From Acidobacteriota bacterium (lineage in GTDB: Bacteria; Acidobacteriota; Terriglobia; Terriglobales; Acidobacteriaceae): 59,295 bases of DNA. The stretch is from the NCBI GenBank assembly GCA_003225075.1, contig QIAP01000047.1, positions 1 to 59,295 of the forward strand, written 5' to 3'. Shown piece by piece: positions 1-8,408 of the stretch (position 1 is the stretch's first letter; each line of letters starts with the position of its first letter). The position numbers were made by a program, and so were the translations under genes. Under the pieces are notes generated by a model that was not told the DNA's origin, did not search any database, and worked only from the letters and a program-made list of their open reading frames with translations.

Positions 1-8
1 CATTTCGA

Positions 9-389
9 GTGCGGGGATGGGGCGGCGTGTTCCTGCATCTGATTGGCGGAGTGCTCGGTGTGCTGGTCGGCTTACTGATCGTCACCCACCCCGTCGCCGG
101 CGCACTCGCGTGGACGCTACTCTTTGCCTCATTCTTCACCGTCATCGGGATGTTTCGTCTGATCACGGCGATCAGGTTAAAGTTCCCCAACTGGGGATGG
201 GCAGTTTTCGACGGGGTTGTGACGCTCCTGCTCGGGATTCTACGTTGCGTAGACTGCCCCTGGTCGGGGTTCTGGTATTTGGGTCTGGCGGTGGGGGTCT
301 CGTTAATCCTGCGCGGCTGGTCCTATGTAATGTTCGCGATGGCTGTTCACAGTTTGCCTGTCCCGATTCCCATACGTAAGGCAGCCTGA
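9..389 (+). CDS. HdeD-like DUF308 membrane protein, possibly 5'-partial
   Basis: Small integral membrane protein with alternating hydrophobic segments and short charged loops, resembling the HdeD/DUF308 family, whose members in enterobacteria are linked to acid stress. Four or so membrane helices are visible (about residues 8-28, 31-52, 64-82 and 90-112). HdeD-like proteins are usually about 170-200 residues, so this copy of 126 is short. The reading frame stays open to the left edge, so the GTG at 9 may be internal and the true start may lie outside the window. It ends 12 bases before the grpE fragment. The family call is from composition and general pattern only. Confidence 0.6.
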   Translation: MRGWGGVFLHLIGGVLGVLVGLLIVTHPVAGALAWTLLFASFFTVIGMFRLITAIRLKFPNWGWAVFDGVVTLLLGILRCVDCPWSGFWYLGLAVGVSLILRGWSYVMFAMAVHSLPVPIPIRKAA

Positions 390-401
390 AGCAAGTGAGC
401 C

Positions 402-653
402 ATGACAAGAACCAATTCAAAATTAGAGCTCGAATCCGAGCCGTTCAGTGTGGAGCACGAGTTGCCAGCCGTAGAGGACAGCGGAAACACAGAGGGTGAG
501 AACGCGCAGCAGGCGGGAACGGATGCAAACACGCCCGCATCGCGCACCGAAACAGAGAAACTGAAAGCGGAACGCGACGCCCTGCTCGATCGCCTGACGC
601 GCATGCAGGCGGAGTTCGAGAATTCCCGCAAGCGCTTTCCCCCGCTAACGTGA
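402..653 (+). pseudogene. grpE: grpE 5' fragment (nucleotide exchange factor N-terminus)
   Basis: The first 78 or so residues look like the N-terminus of GrpE, the nucleotide-exchange factor of DnaK. There is an acidic, low-complexity head (residues 1-50) followed by the start of the long coiled coil, with the family's AEFENSRKR stretch near residue 70. Full GrpE has about 180-200 residues. Here homology stops right after SRKR, five foreign codons follow, and the frame ends at 653. The dimerising helix remainder and the beta-wing that touches DnaK are missing. The DNA after about 637-645 belongs to an MFS transporter gene on the other strand, so this is a truncation at a join. It may be a real rearrangement or an assembly chimera. 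Confidence 0.7.
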
Positions 654-810
654 GCGTAAGAAGCAGGCCGGTTTGCGACTCGCTCAGTCCGAGGCCAATG
701 AGGTAGAAAACCAACACTACAGATAGCGAGCCATATGCGAACAGGCGTACGAATCGAGTGAGGAACAGGAGCCACCCATCACGTGTCAGAGTTCTGAGCG
801 CGTGGGGCAT
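640..810 (-). pseudogene. MFS transporter N-terminal fragment
   Basis: Read leftward from an ATG at 810, the peptide begins MPHALRTLTRDGWLLFL and continues with a first membrane helix, a short loop and the start of a second helix ending in LLLTLTLAG. This is the usual opening of a major facilitator superfamily transporter. At about 640-645 the frame runs into grpE sequence (antisense) and loses all similarity. Only about 57 of some 400 residues are present. An ATG at 861 would add 17 unconvincing residues. I see no other feature between 811 and 923. Confidence 0.6.
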
Positions 811-923
811 TGAGTCGGTGGTAGCATCGTTATTTATGCGCACTGTTGAACAAATTCCCACAGCGCCTGAGCGGTTCCGAACTGGAACCGATCCAAACGC
901 CTCGAATTATGCCAGCCCGATGA

Positions 924-2078
924 TCAGGCTGGTCGCAGCAATAGCCCCGCCATGGCCGCGCAGCCTATGACGATTGGTTCAGGAACTTTCCACCGAAAAA
1001 GCACGCCTAGGGAGACAATCGCAATCGCGAATGTGGGCAGGTCATAAATTGAACGGCGGGCGAGCACAATCACTGCTCCCGCAATGGCTCCTGTCGCGGC
1101 GGCGGTGACGCCTCGCACAAAAGCATTCAACTGCGGGTTCTTGGCCCAGCGTTTGTACGAAGGCGCTAGCAGCACGACGACCAGATAGACTGGGAGGAAT
1201 ATTCCGAGCGCCGCAGCTGTCGCACCCGGAACTCCAGCCACTATGAAACCAATGAATGCGACGGTAATTACGACCGGCCCCGGCGTGATCATTGCAACGG
1301 CAACCGCATCGACGAATTGATGGTCGGTTAGCCAATGATGTCCCTGCACCACCCCGCCGTAGAGAAATGGCACGACTGCCAATCCGCTTCCGAACACGAA
1401 CATTCCCGCTTTCGCAAAATAGAGGAATATTTCCGACAGAGTGCCGTATACGCCGAAAGTTCCAAATGTAAACAAGAGCGGGACAACGGTCCGGGTTTGC
1501 ATGCGCATTGGATAAGCCTTGACCAGCACAGAAACTACGCCACCGAGCAGGAATAGCCAGATGATTTCATGCGAAGTCCATGCTGTGGAGACGGCCAGAA
1601 TCGTGAAGATTCCCCACAGCAATTTGTCTTTCCCGAGTGTGAGTTTGGTGAGTTTGAACGCGGACCGAGTAATGATCCCAATCACGGCAGCGCCGATTCC
1701 GTAGAACATACCCTGCATCCACGGCAAGCCGCCAAAGCGGATGTAAGCTGCGGACAAAGCGAGCACCATCAGGAAGGAAGGCAGCACAAACGCTACTCCC
1801 ACTGCAGTAGCTCCTAGCACGCCGGCCCGGATGTAGCCGAGGTAAATCGCCAGTTGAGCTGCCAGCGGGCCCGGTGCTAGTTGTGCCAGAGCTAATCCTT
1901 CAAGGTAGTCTTCTTTGCTGATCCAGCCACGTTCGTCGACCAGATCTTGCTGCATGTGTCCGGCAAGCGCGATCGGCCCGCCGAACCCCACGGTTCCGAG
2001 CCAAAGAAAATAACCGACAAATCGCGGAAAGGAGACTCTCGTGGGTTCGTGCACTCTGGGGTTGACCTCCGCGCTCAT
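924..2078 (-). CDS. chrA: Chromate transporter ChrA
   Basis: Inner-membrane transporter of the CHR superfamily, which expels chromate from the cytoplasm. The 384-residue product has two homologous halves, each with the family's FGGP-type signature (VGFGGPIALAGHMQ near residue 30; FGSGLAVVPFLYGGVV in the second half) and a conserved APGPL / TPGPVV motif after it. About ten hydrophobic segments are visible. I chose the ATG at 2078 because it gives the usual N-terminus and avoids overlapping the upstream ocd gene; the longer frame from 2120 adds 14 atypical residues. It is the last gene of the chrB-DUF1259-pepE-ocd-chrA run, 11 bases after ocd. Two-domain length is normal for long-chain ChrA. 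Confidence 0.9.
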   Translation of the reverse strand: MSAEVNPRVHEPTRVSFPRFVGYFLWLGTVGFGGPIALAGHMQQDLVDERGWISKEDYLEGLALAQLAPGPLAAQLAIYLGYIRAGVLGATAVGVAFVLPSFLMVLALSAAYIRFGGLPWMQGMFYGIGAAVIGIITRSAFKLTKLTLGKDKLLWGIFTILAVSTAWTSHEIIWLFLLGGVVSVLVKAYPMRMQTRTVVPLLFTFGTFGVYGTLSEIFLYFAKAGMFVFGSGLAVVPFLYGGVVQGHHWLTDHQFVDAVAVAMITPGPVVITVAFIGFIVAGVPGATAAALGIFLPVYLVVVLLAPSYKRWAKNPQLNAFVRGVTAAATGAIAGAVIVLARRSIYDLPTFAIAIVSLGVLFRWKVPEPIVIGCAAMAGLLLRPA

Positions 2079-2089
2079 TCGCCGTCCAT

Positions 2090-3085
2090 TCAAGCTGCGA
2101 AATTTAGTCGAACTCCGCATCCTTGGCGCTGCGCCTTCTCGTAGAGGAAAGCGGCCGCAGCCACGTCCTGCAAGGCCATACCGGTGCTGTCGAAAATAGT
2201 GATCTCTTCGTCCGATTCCCTGCCCGGCTTAATCCCCGCCACGATCTCACCTAGCTCGGCATGGACATTGGCTCGCGTTACGACACCGGCAGCGATGGCA
2301 TGATGCAAATCTCCCATCGAGGCACACTGTTCGAGGATGTCAGCCACGATCTTGCTCTTCGCCATCAGAGCGGGGTGGAGCTCTTGCTTCTCAGGATTGT
2401 CGGCGCCTACGGCGGCAATGAAAGTGCCGGGAGAGACATCGTCCGGGCCGAGTAACGGTTTGGGTGAGGTTGTACACGTGACGCAAATGTCGCTCTGCCG
2501 AACTGTGATCGCGAGGTCGGAAACTGCCGTTACAAGGATTCCCAGATGTTCGGCAAGTTGCCGTGCGAAACGCTCGGCTTGTTCGGCATTCTTGTCATAG
2601 GCAAAAATAGTTTGGAGCCGACAGATGCGGGAGATCGCCATCGCCTGAACGCGACCTTGGTCGCCACACCCACAGATCGTCAAGGTCCGCGAATCTCTCC
2701 GTGCCAGGTGTTTCGCCGCCACTGCAGTCGCCGCCGCCGTGCGTAGGGAGGTGATTTCGCGGGAGTCCATCACTGCCAGCGGACCACCCTTCTCTGCATC
2801 GCACACTACAATGACTCCCTGAATAGTGGGCAGCGCGAATCGGGCAGGGTTCTCCGGAAAATTGCCGTTCACCTTTGCAGCAAAGTACTGTCTGCCGAGG
2901 TCAAGTACTCCCGCCTTCACGTGAAAGCCACCGCCCGGCAGATGAATGCTGAGCACCACCGGCGGGACCGCCTTGCCTTCTCCAAGAAGCCGGAATGCTT
3001 GTTCGATCGCGATGATGCAGTCATCGACGGTTAGCAAGCTTGCAATCTCTCGCGGAGTCAGTACCAGGATATTCTCAGCGTTCAT
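2090..3085 (-). CDS. Ornithine cyclodeaminase / mu-crystallin family protein
   Basis: NAD(P)-dependent enzyme family that includes ornithine cyclodeaminase, bacterial alanine dehydrogenase and ketimine reductase. The 331-residue length is typical. Visible family marks are the substrate-loop lysine region (GFHVKAG), the [21 protein letters not shown] helix, and the Rossmann turn ICGCGDQGR near residue 140. The substrate cannot be read from sequence. Its ATG overlaps the stop of pepE by four bases (ATGA), so the two are likely translationally coupled. Sitting between pepE and chrA in a chromate operon, it may serve amino-acid or peptide turnover under stress, which is inference. Confidence 0.85.
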   Translation of the reverse strand: MNAENILVLTPREIASLLTVDDCIIAIEQAFRLLGEGKAVPPVVLSIHLPGGGFHVKAGVLDLGRQYFAAKVNGNFPENPARFALPTIQGVIVVCDAEKGGPLAVMDSREITSLRTAAATAVAAKHLARRDSRTLTICGCGDQGRVQAMAISRICRLQTIFAYDKNAEQAERFARQLAEHLGILVTAVSDLAITVRQSDICVTCTTSPKPLLGPDDVSPGTFIAAVGADNPEKQELHPALMAKSKIVADILEQCASMGDLHHAIAAGVVTRANVHAELGEIVAGIKPGRESDEEITIFDSTGMALQDVAAAAFLYEKAQRQGCGVRLNFAA

Positions 3086-3831
3086 GCAAGCGCTCCCATT
3101 GAGCTGCCAGTTGTCTCCAGAAGCGCTTGGAGGTCAGAGCCGGGCGCAACCTCGACAGACTTCTCGCCGCGCCGAAACATGCGTGCAGTGTGCGGTCCCT
3201 TCAAAATCGCCGCGCTGCCTTGCACCCGGACCATCGACCCCTCGCGCAAACCCAGGACTGGAGCTTCGTTTTCTTCAAGGAACTGCGTAATGCGCTCCTC
3301 CTGCGTTTCTCCCATGTGGGTAGACGACGGGTCGGGGTCCAGATAGTGCGGGCTGATCTGGAAGGGGACCAAGCCCAGTGCCTCGAACGATGGAGGTTCA
3401 ACCACCGGCATGTCCTTCGTTGTTTTCAGCGTTGGACCAGCCACGATTGCGCCCGCGCTGGATCCGATGTAAGGTGTGCCCGCTGCCACTCTCCGCCGGA
3501 TCGGATCCAGAAGATCGTGGTCATAAAGCCGTTTCAACAGGCGAAACGTATTGCCACCGCCAACAAAGATTAGTTCAGCCTCTGCGATGGCCCGTCCCAT
3601 GTTGGACAAATCATGGACGGACGTGAGTGCAAGACCCATGTCGCGAAAGCGCTCTTGCACCTTGCCCGCATATGCTTTCCAGTCGTGGACTGCGAACGGA
3701 ACGAAGATCACCCGGCTCCTGTCTCCAACAAAATCTCGGATCTCCTTTTCGGCGTGATCTAAGTACCAGCTGCCGTGCAGGGTCGAGTTGCTGATGAGCA
3801 GCAGCCTTTTGAGACGGTCAATACTGGTCAT
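3082..3831 (-). CDS. pepE: Peptidase E (alpha-aspartyl dipeptidase, family S51)
   Basis: Cytoplasmic serine peptidase that cleaves N-terminal Asp dipeptides. The 249-residue protein carries the class-I-glutaminase-like nucleophile elbow GSSAGA (Ser125 by alignment with the GWSAGA of E. coli PepE), Asp140 in TTKDMPVVEP and His162 in SPHYLDPD, the three catalytic positions of family S51. The upstream IFVGGGNTFRLL motif is also typical. It starts about 16 bases after the restored end of the DUF1259 gene and overlaps ocd by four bases. A peptidase E between chrB and chrA is not a standard chromate-resistance gene that I know of. Confidence 0.88.
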   Translation of the reverse strand: MTSIDRLKRLLLISNSTLHGSWYLDHAEKEIRDFVGDRSRVIFVPFAVHDWKAYAGKVQERFRDMGLALTSVHDLSNMGRAIAEAELIFVGGGNTFRLLKRLYDHDLLDPIRRRVAAGTPYIGSSAGAIVAGPTLKTTKDMPVVEPPSFEALGLVPFQISPHYLDPDPSSTHMGETQEERITQFLEENEAPVLGLREGSMVRVQGSAAILKGPHTARMFRRGEKSVEVAPGSDLQALLETTGSSMGALA

Positions 3832-3846
3832 TGCAGTTCTCTTGGC

Positions 3847-4345
3847 TCATTTCGCTGAGTTTGTATTGTCCAGTGCTGCTCGCAGGCCCTTCGCGAGCTT
3901 CACCACATCGTCGTTTGCCCAAAAATGCACAAAGAATAGGCGTGGCTCTTCCTGGAGCATGTGATTGTGAAGCGCAGTGACCTGAATTCCATTCTGCCGG
4001 TGTGATTTGCAGCCCGTTTTCTTGCAGTGCCAACATCACTGGTGACACCTCGTCTTCTGCTAGCACAAGGTCGCCCATGAGCATCGCGTCCTGGCCGGGG
4101 TTGCTGAACGCGACCCATGATCCGAGTGCGAGGGTAGGTTTCACCTGCACGCCATCGACAGTAACCTTGAGGTCGCCGCGTGGAAGTCCGAATTTGTAAG
4201 GTCCATCGCCTTGCAGTTGACCCGACCGCCCGAGAGCCTGTTCGACTGCTTTCCAATCATTCGCAGTCGGAGCCGTTTGCGCCACCACCGCGCAACTCAG
4301 GACAAAGAGTTGAAACAGTACCAACACACCAATTTTCCTAGTCAT
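3847..4345 (-). pseudogene. DUF1259 (LppY/LpqO-like) exported protein, frameshifted
   Basis: Begins with a clear signal peptide (VLVLFQLFVLSCAVVAQ) and continues with the DUF1259 pattern (PRGDLKVTVDGV, LALGSWVAF, AMLMGDLVL). DUF1259 proteins are often found near chromate-resistance genes. After residue ~108 the frame changes: the expected motif VTALHNHMLQEEPRL and the rest of the domain lie one frame over, ending at 3847. The uncorrected frame reads unrelated sequence to 3818. The break lies in two imperfect copies of a 25-nt segment (4024-4000 and 3999-3975, minus strand) that encode QENGLQIT and RQNGIQVT in different frames, as if a short duplication caused it. A sequencing error is the alternative. 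The gene is 15 bases downstream of chrB. Confidence 0.7.
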
Positions 4346-4359
4346 GATTCCTCCTTTAT

Positions 4360-5292
4360 TTACCGGATTCCGTTGTAAAGCCCTTCGATCATTTCCAAGC
4401 CTCTGCGCAAAACCTCTTCATTCGCCATGCCTTGTTTGTTCCATCCGTCTAATATTCGATCTACCCCGAGTGCTTCGGCTCTTCCAAAGCGTTCATCCGC
4501 CAAGTCTGCGTCATGAATGGCCTGCGCGACAAGCCTTAACCTGGAATCCTTGATACCGAAGCTCTTCACGAGTGTTTCAAAGGTGCAGTCGTTGCCCACG
4601 TGACCGAAACCGCCGGCGCTGAACATGTCGAAAGGAATTGCGTCAGGATGGTGCCGTGGGTCTTTGTCGAAAGTGAACTTCGCCTGAGGATCGATGTAGC
4701 GCAAGATCAGCCACGCAGAAGAAACGCGGTCGATCCCAGGCTGGGGACGGGTGATCCAAGTTCGCCCGACGTAGTCTTTGGGGCTCTTCTTTCCTTCTCT
4801 TGCTTTTTCCTTGCCGTTCTCGCTTTCGAGCTGTTGCACAGCTTCTTCTATTCGAGCACGTATAGGAGACCCGAAGAAGTCAATTTCAACGATTTGCTGT
4901 AAGCGCCTCTTGAGACGCAATATGCCGGGTTCCGACTTGTCGCGGTTTGGCGGTTTTCCGAACTTCTTCAATTCCTTTTCGAGAACTTGATATTCGCGGG
5001 TTCGGACCTCGTTGAACATGTGCTCGATCTGCTCGTTTCTAAGCTCGTCGAAGGAACACACGTGCGCAACGGCGGCCTGCCCTTTCGAGCTACGAATGGA
5101 GGTGGCCAGCCACTCGAAGCGCTCCTGGTTCATGGAATTATTGGGAAGCACATACCCCGAGGCGGGAAGGGCCACTGCGCCATATCTCTGAAGCTTTCTC
5201 CACACGCCGACACGCTCGCTCGCCTTTGCCGTCGGCAAGGTGAAGACAAGCAAGAGCCAGGCAGGGGGTTTTGGCTTCACGGATACGCTCAT
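4360..5292 (-). CDS. chrB: Chromate resistance protein ChrB
   Basis: The 310-residue protein matches the two-part ChrB layout: an N-terminal ChrB domain (WLLLVFTLPTAKASERVGVWR, then a Gly/Ala-rich PASGYVLPN) and a C-terminal chromate-resistance domain starting near residue 170 with WITRPQPGIDRVSSAWLI and containing FDMFSAGGFGHVGNDCTFE. ChrB is described as a chromate-responsive regulator of chr genes, probably a transcription activator or repressor depending on the organism. It is the first gene of the minus-strand chr operon. The DNA just upstream (5303-5332) is very AT-rich, with TATAAC on the minus strand that could be a -10 element, but I see no clear -35. Confidence 0.9.
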   Translation of the reverse strand: MSVSVKPKPPAWLLLVFTLPTAKASERVGVWRKLQRYGAVALPASGYVLPNNSMNQERFEWLATSIRSSKGQAAVAHVCSFDELRNEQIEHMFNEVRTREYQVLEKELKKFGKPPNRDKSEPGILRLKRRLQQIVEIDFFGSPIRARIEEAVQQLESENGKEKAREGKKSPKDYVGRTWITRPQPGIDRVSSAWLILRYIDPQAKFTFDKDPRHHPDAIPFDMFSAGGFGHVGNDCTFETLVKSFGIKDSRLRLVAQAIHDADLADERFGRAEALGVDRILDGWNKQGMANEEVLRRGLEMIEGLYNGIR

Positions 5293-5765
5293 AGCACAAT
5301 CTTGATACAGTTATAACATATAGACTATTTATCGGGGGCCACTTCACAAGCGAAATCGGGACTGCATGGCACCGATGGCGCGGGAACCAAAGGCTATCCA
5401 GAAGGTTTGGCAGACAATGACATCCACCGCCTTGTTCGGGTGACTGCGTTTTGAATGCTGGTCCATGAGACCGCGACTTAGATGGCAGCCCCAACAATCC
5501 CAGGTCTGTCACGGTGGTGATGGACCTGGGTTTAGATCGGACCCCAAATTGCACCGGGCCCAGAAGCGGCCCATTCAGAGTGCGGATAGAAGCACGGCAA
5601 CGGTGGGTGGCGTCGGCCAGAGTTTCTAGTATGGTCTGGTTGGAAGAGGATCAACAATGTTCGGTGACCGAAACGAAAAAGACGATGGTCGAGAATGCCA
5701 GAGGCGTGAGGGGGAGTTTGGTTCACGACGAGAGTGCTCGAGAAAAGCGAACCCCACTCCACTAA

Positions 5766-5803
5766 GGAACGAAGCTCAACTGAACTGCGTTTCGCTTCGT
5801 TCC
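5766..5803. repeat. Perfect 10-bp inverted repeat with 18-base loop
   Basis: GGAACGAAGC at 5766-5775 is matched exactly by its reverse complement GCTTCGTTCC at 5794-5803. There is no T-run on either side, so it is not a plain intrinsic terminator. It sits 15 bases before a second, larger inverted repeat, so the two may be one structured element. Confidence 0.6.
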
Positions 5804-5818
5804 GAGCTCAAGTATGAA

Positions 5819-5889
5819 GTGAGTTGGGGAGTTGTCAAGGGTCAAGATGAACGCCCCGTCGGGGCGCCCTTGACAGCTTCCCAACTCAC
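5819..5889. repeat. Long inverted repeat, 23-bp arms with nested GC hairpin
   Basis: The arms 5819-5841 and 5867-5889 pair at 21 of 23 positions. The 25-base centre contains a second palindrome (GCCCC-GTC-GGGGC). As RNA on either strand this would fold into one long, very stable hairpin. The nearest genes are 500 bases to the left (chrB, minus) and 280 bases to the right (decayed MBL gene, minus). It has no T-run and no coding neighbour. A MITE-like remnant, REP-like element or unlisted RNA are all possible. Confidence 0.65.
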
Positions 5890-6170
5890 CACCGGAGGTT
5901 TATGCAGATCGGAAAAGAACTAATAAGGATGGCCGCCACGTCGGCCTTGACTTTTTACGACCTTCTCATAGAAGCATTCAAACAATCCACCCAGAACGTC
6001 GTGTAACGTGTCGGTCACGATTCCTCGACAACGGTTCCGGCTCACCCTCTATGCTGGCCGAGACTGATTGTCGTCGAAAATACCGAAACACTTCCCTTTG
6101 GGTTCGATTCCAAGATAGCGGCGTGATTAAGGCGAACGCTCGTGCCAACGCATCTCGGATCGCGTACGCT

Positions 6171-6838
6171 CTATTTCTTCTCAAAGTGGTTGCCGAAGTA
6201 ATAGACCCTGTGATGGGATCCTCTCAGCTCGGCCGCATTGAGCGTCAAATCCGCACTATCGAGGCGACGAACATCCGCGTGACGAACCTTCTCCTGGTCC
6301 TTTACCCATTCATCGGCCGACTCCAGGCCGGAGACGGGGCTCGTGAAACCGTTGAGAAAATAGTGCGCTGGAACTACGGCCTTAGGATCATATTTCTGCA
6401 CGATTGCATCCACCTCAGCGCGCGTGAGGACTGACTCGACCGGCAGAATAAGCACGTCAACATTTTTCAGGTAATGATCGAGGGAGGGATCAGGCGCCGC
6501 CCGATTGTCGCCCAGATGGCGACCCGCAATCCCCCGGTCTCAACGATCTGAATCGCGTTATCGAACGCCATCACGTTGTTCGGCGGACAAGTCTCCACAT
6601 GCAGATCTGCGGAGGCACTACCCGGCTTATCAGGAGGCGCCGGTTCACATTTGTGCTTGTCGGCCAGGCCCGTTATTTCAATATCGCCGAGCTTAAACTG
6701 TCCAACCAAACGTTCGAGAACCATCAGCCCATTCGGGCGGTCGACAGCATCGTGGTCGATGTCGGTCGAGCGTCATCATTTCGCACTCGGACCCAGGCGC
6801 CCGGCTTTTGCGATTGGCACGCTGGGATCATGCTTCAT
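6171..6838 (-). pseudogene. Metallo-beta-lactamase-fold hydrolase, multiply frameshifted
   Basis: Reading right to left, fragments of one MBL-fold protein appear in changing frames. First comes a short N-terminal piece from an ATG at 6838 with two stop codons near 6775. Then DIDHDAVDRPNG, which looks like the end of the metal motif with its DH pair, runs on through VLERLVGQFKLGDIEITG to GGLRVAIW. At about 6511-6513 a G-run is one base short: tgg-ggc-gac would continue as GDNRAAPDPS, but the actual frame leaves it and stops at 6467. The correct continuation (DVLILPVESVLTRAEVDAIV, then VVPAHYFL) runs to 6171. The HxHx part of the metal site and the usual N-terminal strands are missing next to the di-haem gene's stop. 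At least three indels make sequencing error alone unlikely but not excluded. Confidence 0.65.
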
Positions 6839-6842
6839 CGGC

Positions 6843-8408
6843 CTACTCCGGATCCGTGGGATCGTTAAATAGCACGCCCAGCTTGATGCTCCCATGACCA
6901 AATTGGGGGAAATTAGGAGCACTTGGATTACCCGGGTCAAGCGTAGACGCTGTGTCGTCCGGTGGGAAAAGCACCAGCGAGTTCAGGAAGGAGAGCAGCG
7001 CGTTCACGTCGCCCGGACCCAGGGCGGCAAATGCATTGCGAGCGGCCTGAGCCTCGCCACCGTGACGCAGGATAACGTCATTCAGAGTCATGCTGCGTCC
7101 GTCGTGCCCATAAGGTCCGGTACTGCCGACACCCCACAGGGCTCGGGTCATGAACATCGTCTGAAGCGTGCCGTCCCAATTGCGTTCGTGGAAGTTTGCC
7201 CCTAGATCATGGCGTTTGAAATCCGTGAAAATGTCTTTGACCACAAATGGATTTCCCAGGGGCAGCTTCAAAGGTGGGTTTCCGCTGCCGTCGTCGTGCG
7301 TGTAGAAGAGCGCGGTGGCTGTAGCGAACAGGGTGTTGAAAATGCCGTTCACCGGGTCATAGACAGTCTCAACGTCAGCTACCCGGCGGTCATGATTGAT
7401 CGTGAGGTCGGGGACATGGCAGGAGGCGCAACCAATCTTGTTGAATACTCGGCGCCCGTGGTCAGTGGAGCTGTTCTGCACGTCATGCCCCGATTTAAAG
7501 TAGTTGAGGAGGTAGAACTCCAGGTGATCCACAATGGCGGGATCCACCTCATTCCCGTTCTGCGGATCGGGAGCCGGCGGCGGACTGATCTTATCCTTTG
7601 AGCCGTCCAACACCATTCCTGACGGAGTCACAACCCGCCCGCCCGCGCTGGCGGCAAGCAGATCTGGATCGGCAGAAGCTTCCAGTCCCATTTCATTGTG
7701 AAGCGCACCGGCAATAAACTCGCGAATGGAAATCGTACTGCCTTCCGCAAAAAAGGGTTTCACTCTCAAATCAACATCAACCCCAATCACTTGAGAGGTA
7801 TCCGCGGTGCCGTCGGGATTTCCGGTAACGGTGCCGTAATGGATTCCTTTGCTCAGCAGTTTCATCGTCACCGAATGATGATTCTGCTGCGCCTTGGTGA
7901 TGGCCAGCGCCTTGGTGTTCCGCAGGTCGGTGGTGATCTCGTCGGCAAGCATTTCTTTTAATCCAAGTCCGAAGAGATGGCCGGCGTCGCGGCTGTCGGG
8001 ACGAGTCACTACGTTGCCGCCCGCCCCCGCGGACCCCCGCGGGCGTCCATGGCAAAGCGCGCAGCTATCGGACAGTCCCGCGCCGATGGCAAGGTCAGTA
8101 TTGATGTTTCCGCTGCCGTCCCCTTCGTTTGCCCCTTGGCCCTGCGCGCGGGTAAATTTTCGCTGGAAGAGCTGACGACCGCGCCGGATCGAGCGAAACG
8201 GGTCGCGGTTAATAATGTAAATGGAAGAGTTCGGTGTCATCACGCCTCCGCGTCCCGTACCGATTTCATCCAGTAGCGACTTGTTGATGCCCGCATTGGC
8301 AGTGTTAGGTGCCTGTGTGTTGTCGATCATCTGAGCTGCGGATACGGACGCGAAGAATAACAATGCGGCTGTTACAGCAATGGTTCGCACTTGTTTCAGC
8401 ATAGTCAT
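6843..8408 (-). CDS. Exported di-haem oxidoreductase (cytochrome c peroxidase-like, DUF1111)
   Basis: Periplasmic c-type cytochrome of the putative di-haem oxidoreductase (DHOR) family, distantly related to MauG and di-haem peroxidases. The product from ATG 8408 has 521 residues, a signal peptide at 1-25 (ending SVSAAQ) and two haem-attachment motifs, CALCH at 116-120 and CASCH at 327-331. The C-terminal TRALWGVGSTGPYGHDGR and LNDVILRHGGEA are typical of the family. I chose 8408 because GGAGG lies seven bases upstream; the frame extends to 8435 without such support. Substrate and electron partner are unknown. It is divergent from the winged-helix/TPR gene across a 327-base gap, which holds only that gene's operator-like repeats. 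Confidence 0.85.
   Translation of the reverse strand: MTMLKQVRTIAVTAALLFFASVSAAQMIDNTQAPNTANAGINKSLLDEIGTGRGGVMTPNSSIYIINRDPFRSIRRGRQLFQRKFTRAQGQGANEGDGSGNINTDLAIGAGLSDSCALCHGRPRGSAGAGGNVVTRPDSRDAGHLFGLGLKEMLADEITTDLRNTKALAITKAQQNHHSVTMKLLSKGIHYGTVTGNPDGTADTSQVIGVDVDLRVKPFFAEGSTISIREFIAGALHNEMGLEASADPDLLAASAGGRVVTPSGMVLDGSKDKISPPPAPDPQNGNEVDPAIVDHLEFYLLNYFKSGHDVQNSSTDHGRRVFNKIGCASCHVPDLTINHDRRVADVETVYDPVNGIFNTLFATATALFYTHDDGSGNPPLKLPLGNPFVVKDIFTDFKRHDLGANFHERNWDGTLQTMFMTRALWGVGSTGPYGHDGRSMTLNDVILRHGGEAQAARNAFAALGPGDVNALLSFLNSLVLFPPDDTASTLDPGNPSAPNFPQFGHGSIKLGVLFNDPTDPE

Larger units (their letters stand above)
5293..6170. other. Gene-free region with inverted repeats
   Basis: About 880 bases without a credible coding sequence. 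Open frames here have no recognisable domains and run across the repeat structures. The region contains the chrB promoter area at its left end and two inverted repeats in the middle (listed separately). Nothing else stands out between 5890 and 6170, where the tail of a decayed MBL-fold gene begins on the minus strand. Confidence 0.5.

Noticed and set aside
5138-5554. 138-codon open frame on the minus strand over the chrB start
   Set aside because: It overlaps the N-terminus of chrB in another frame, has no recognisable domain and covers the AT-rich promoter area.
5514-5765. Opposed open frames of about 80 codons in the gene-free region
   Set aside because: No domain, no ribosome site, and they are mirror shadows of each other.
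6095-6115. GGTTCGATTCC, reminiscent of a tRNA T-loop
   Set aside because: No acceptor, D or anticodon stems can be found around it; chance match.
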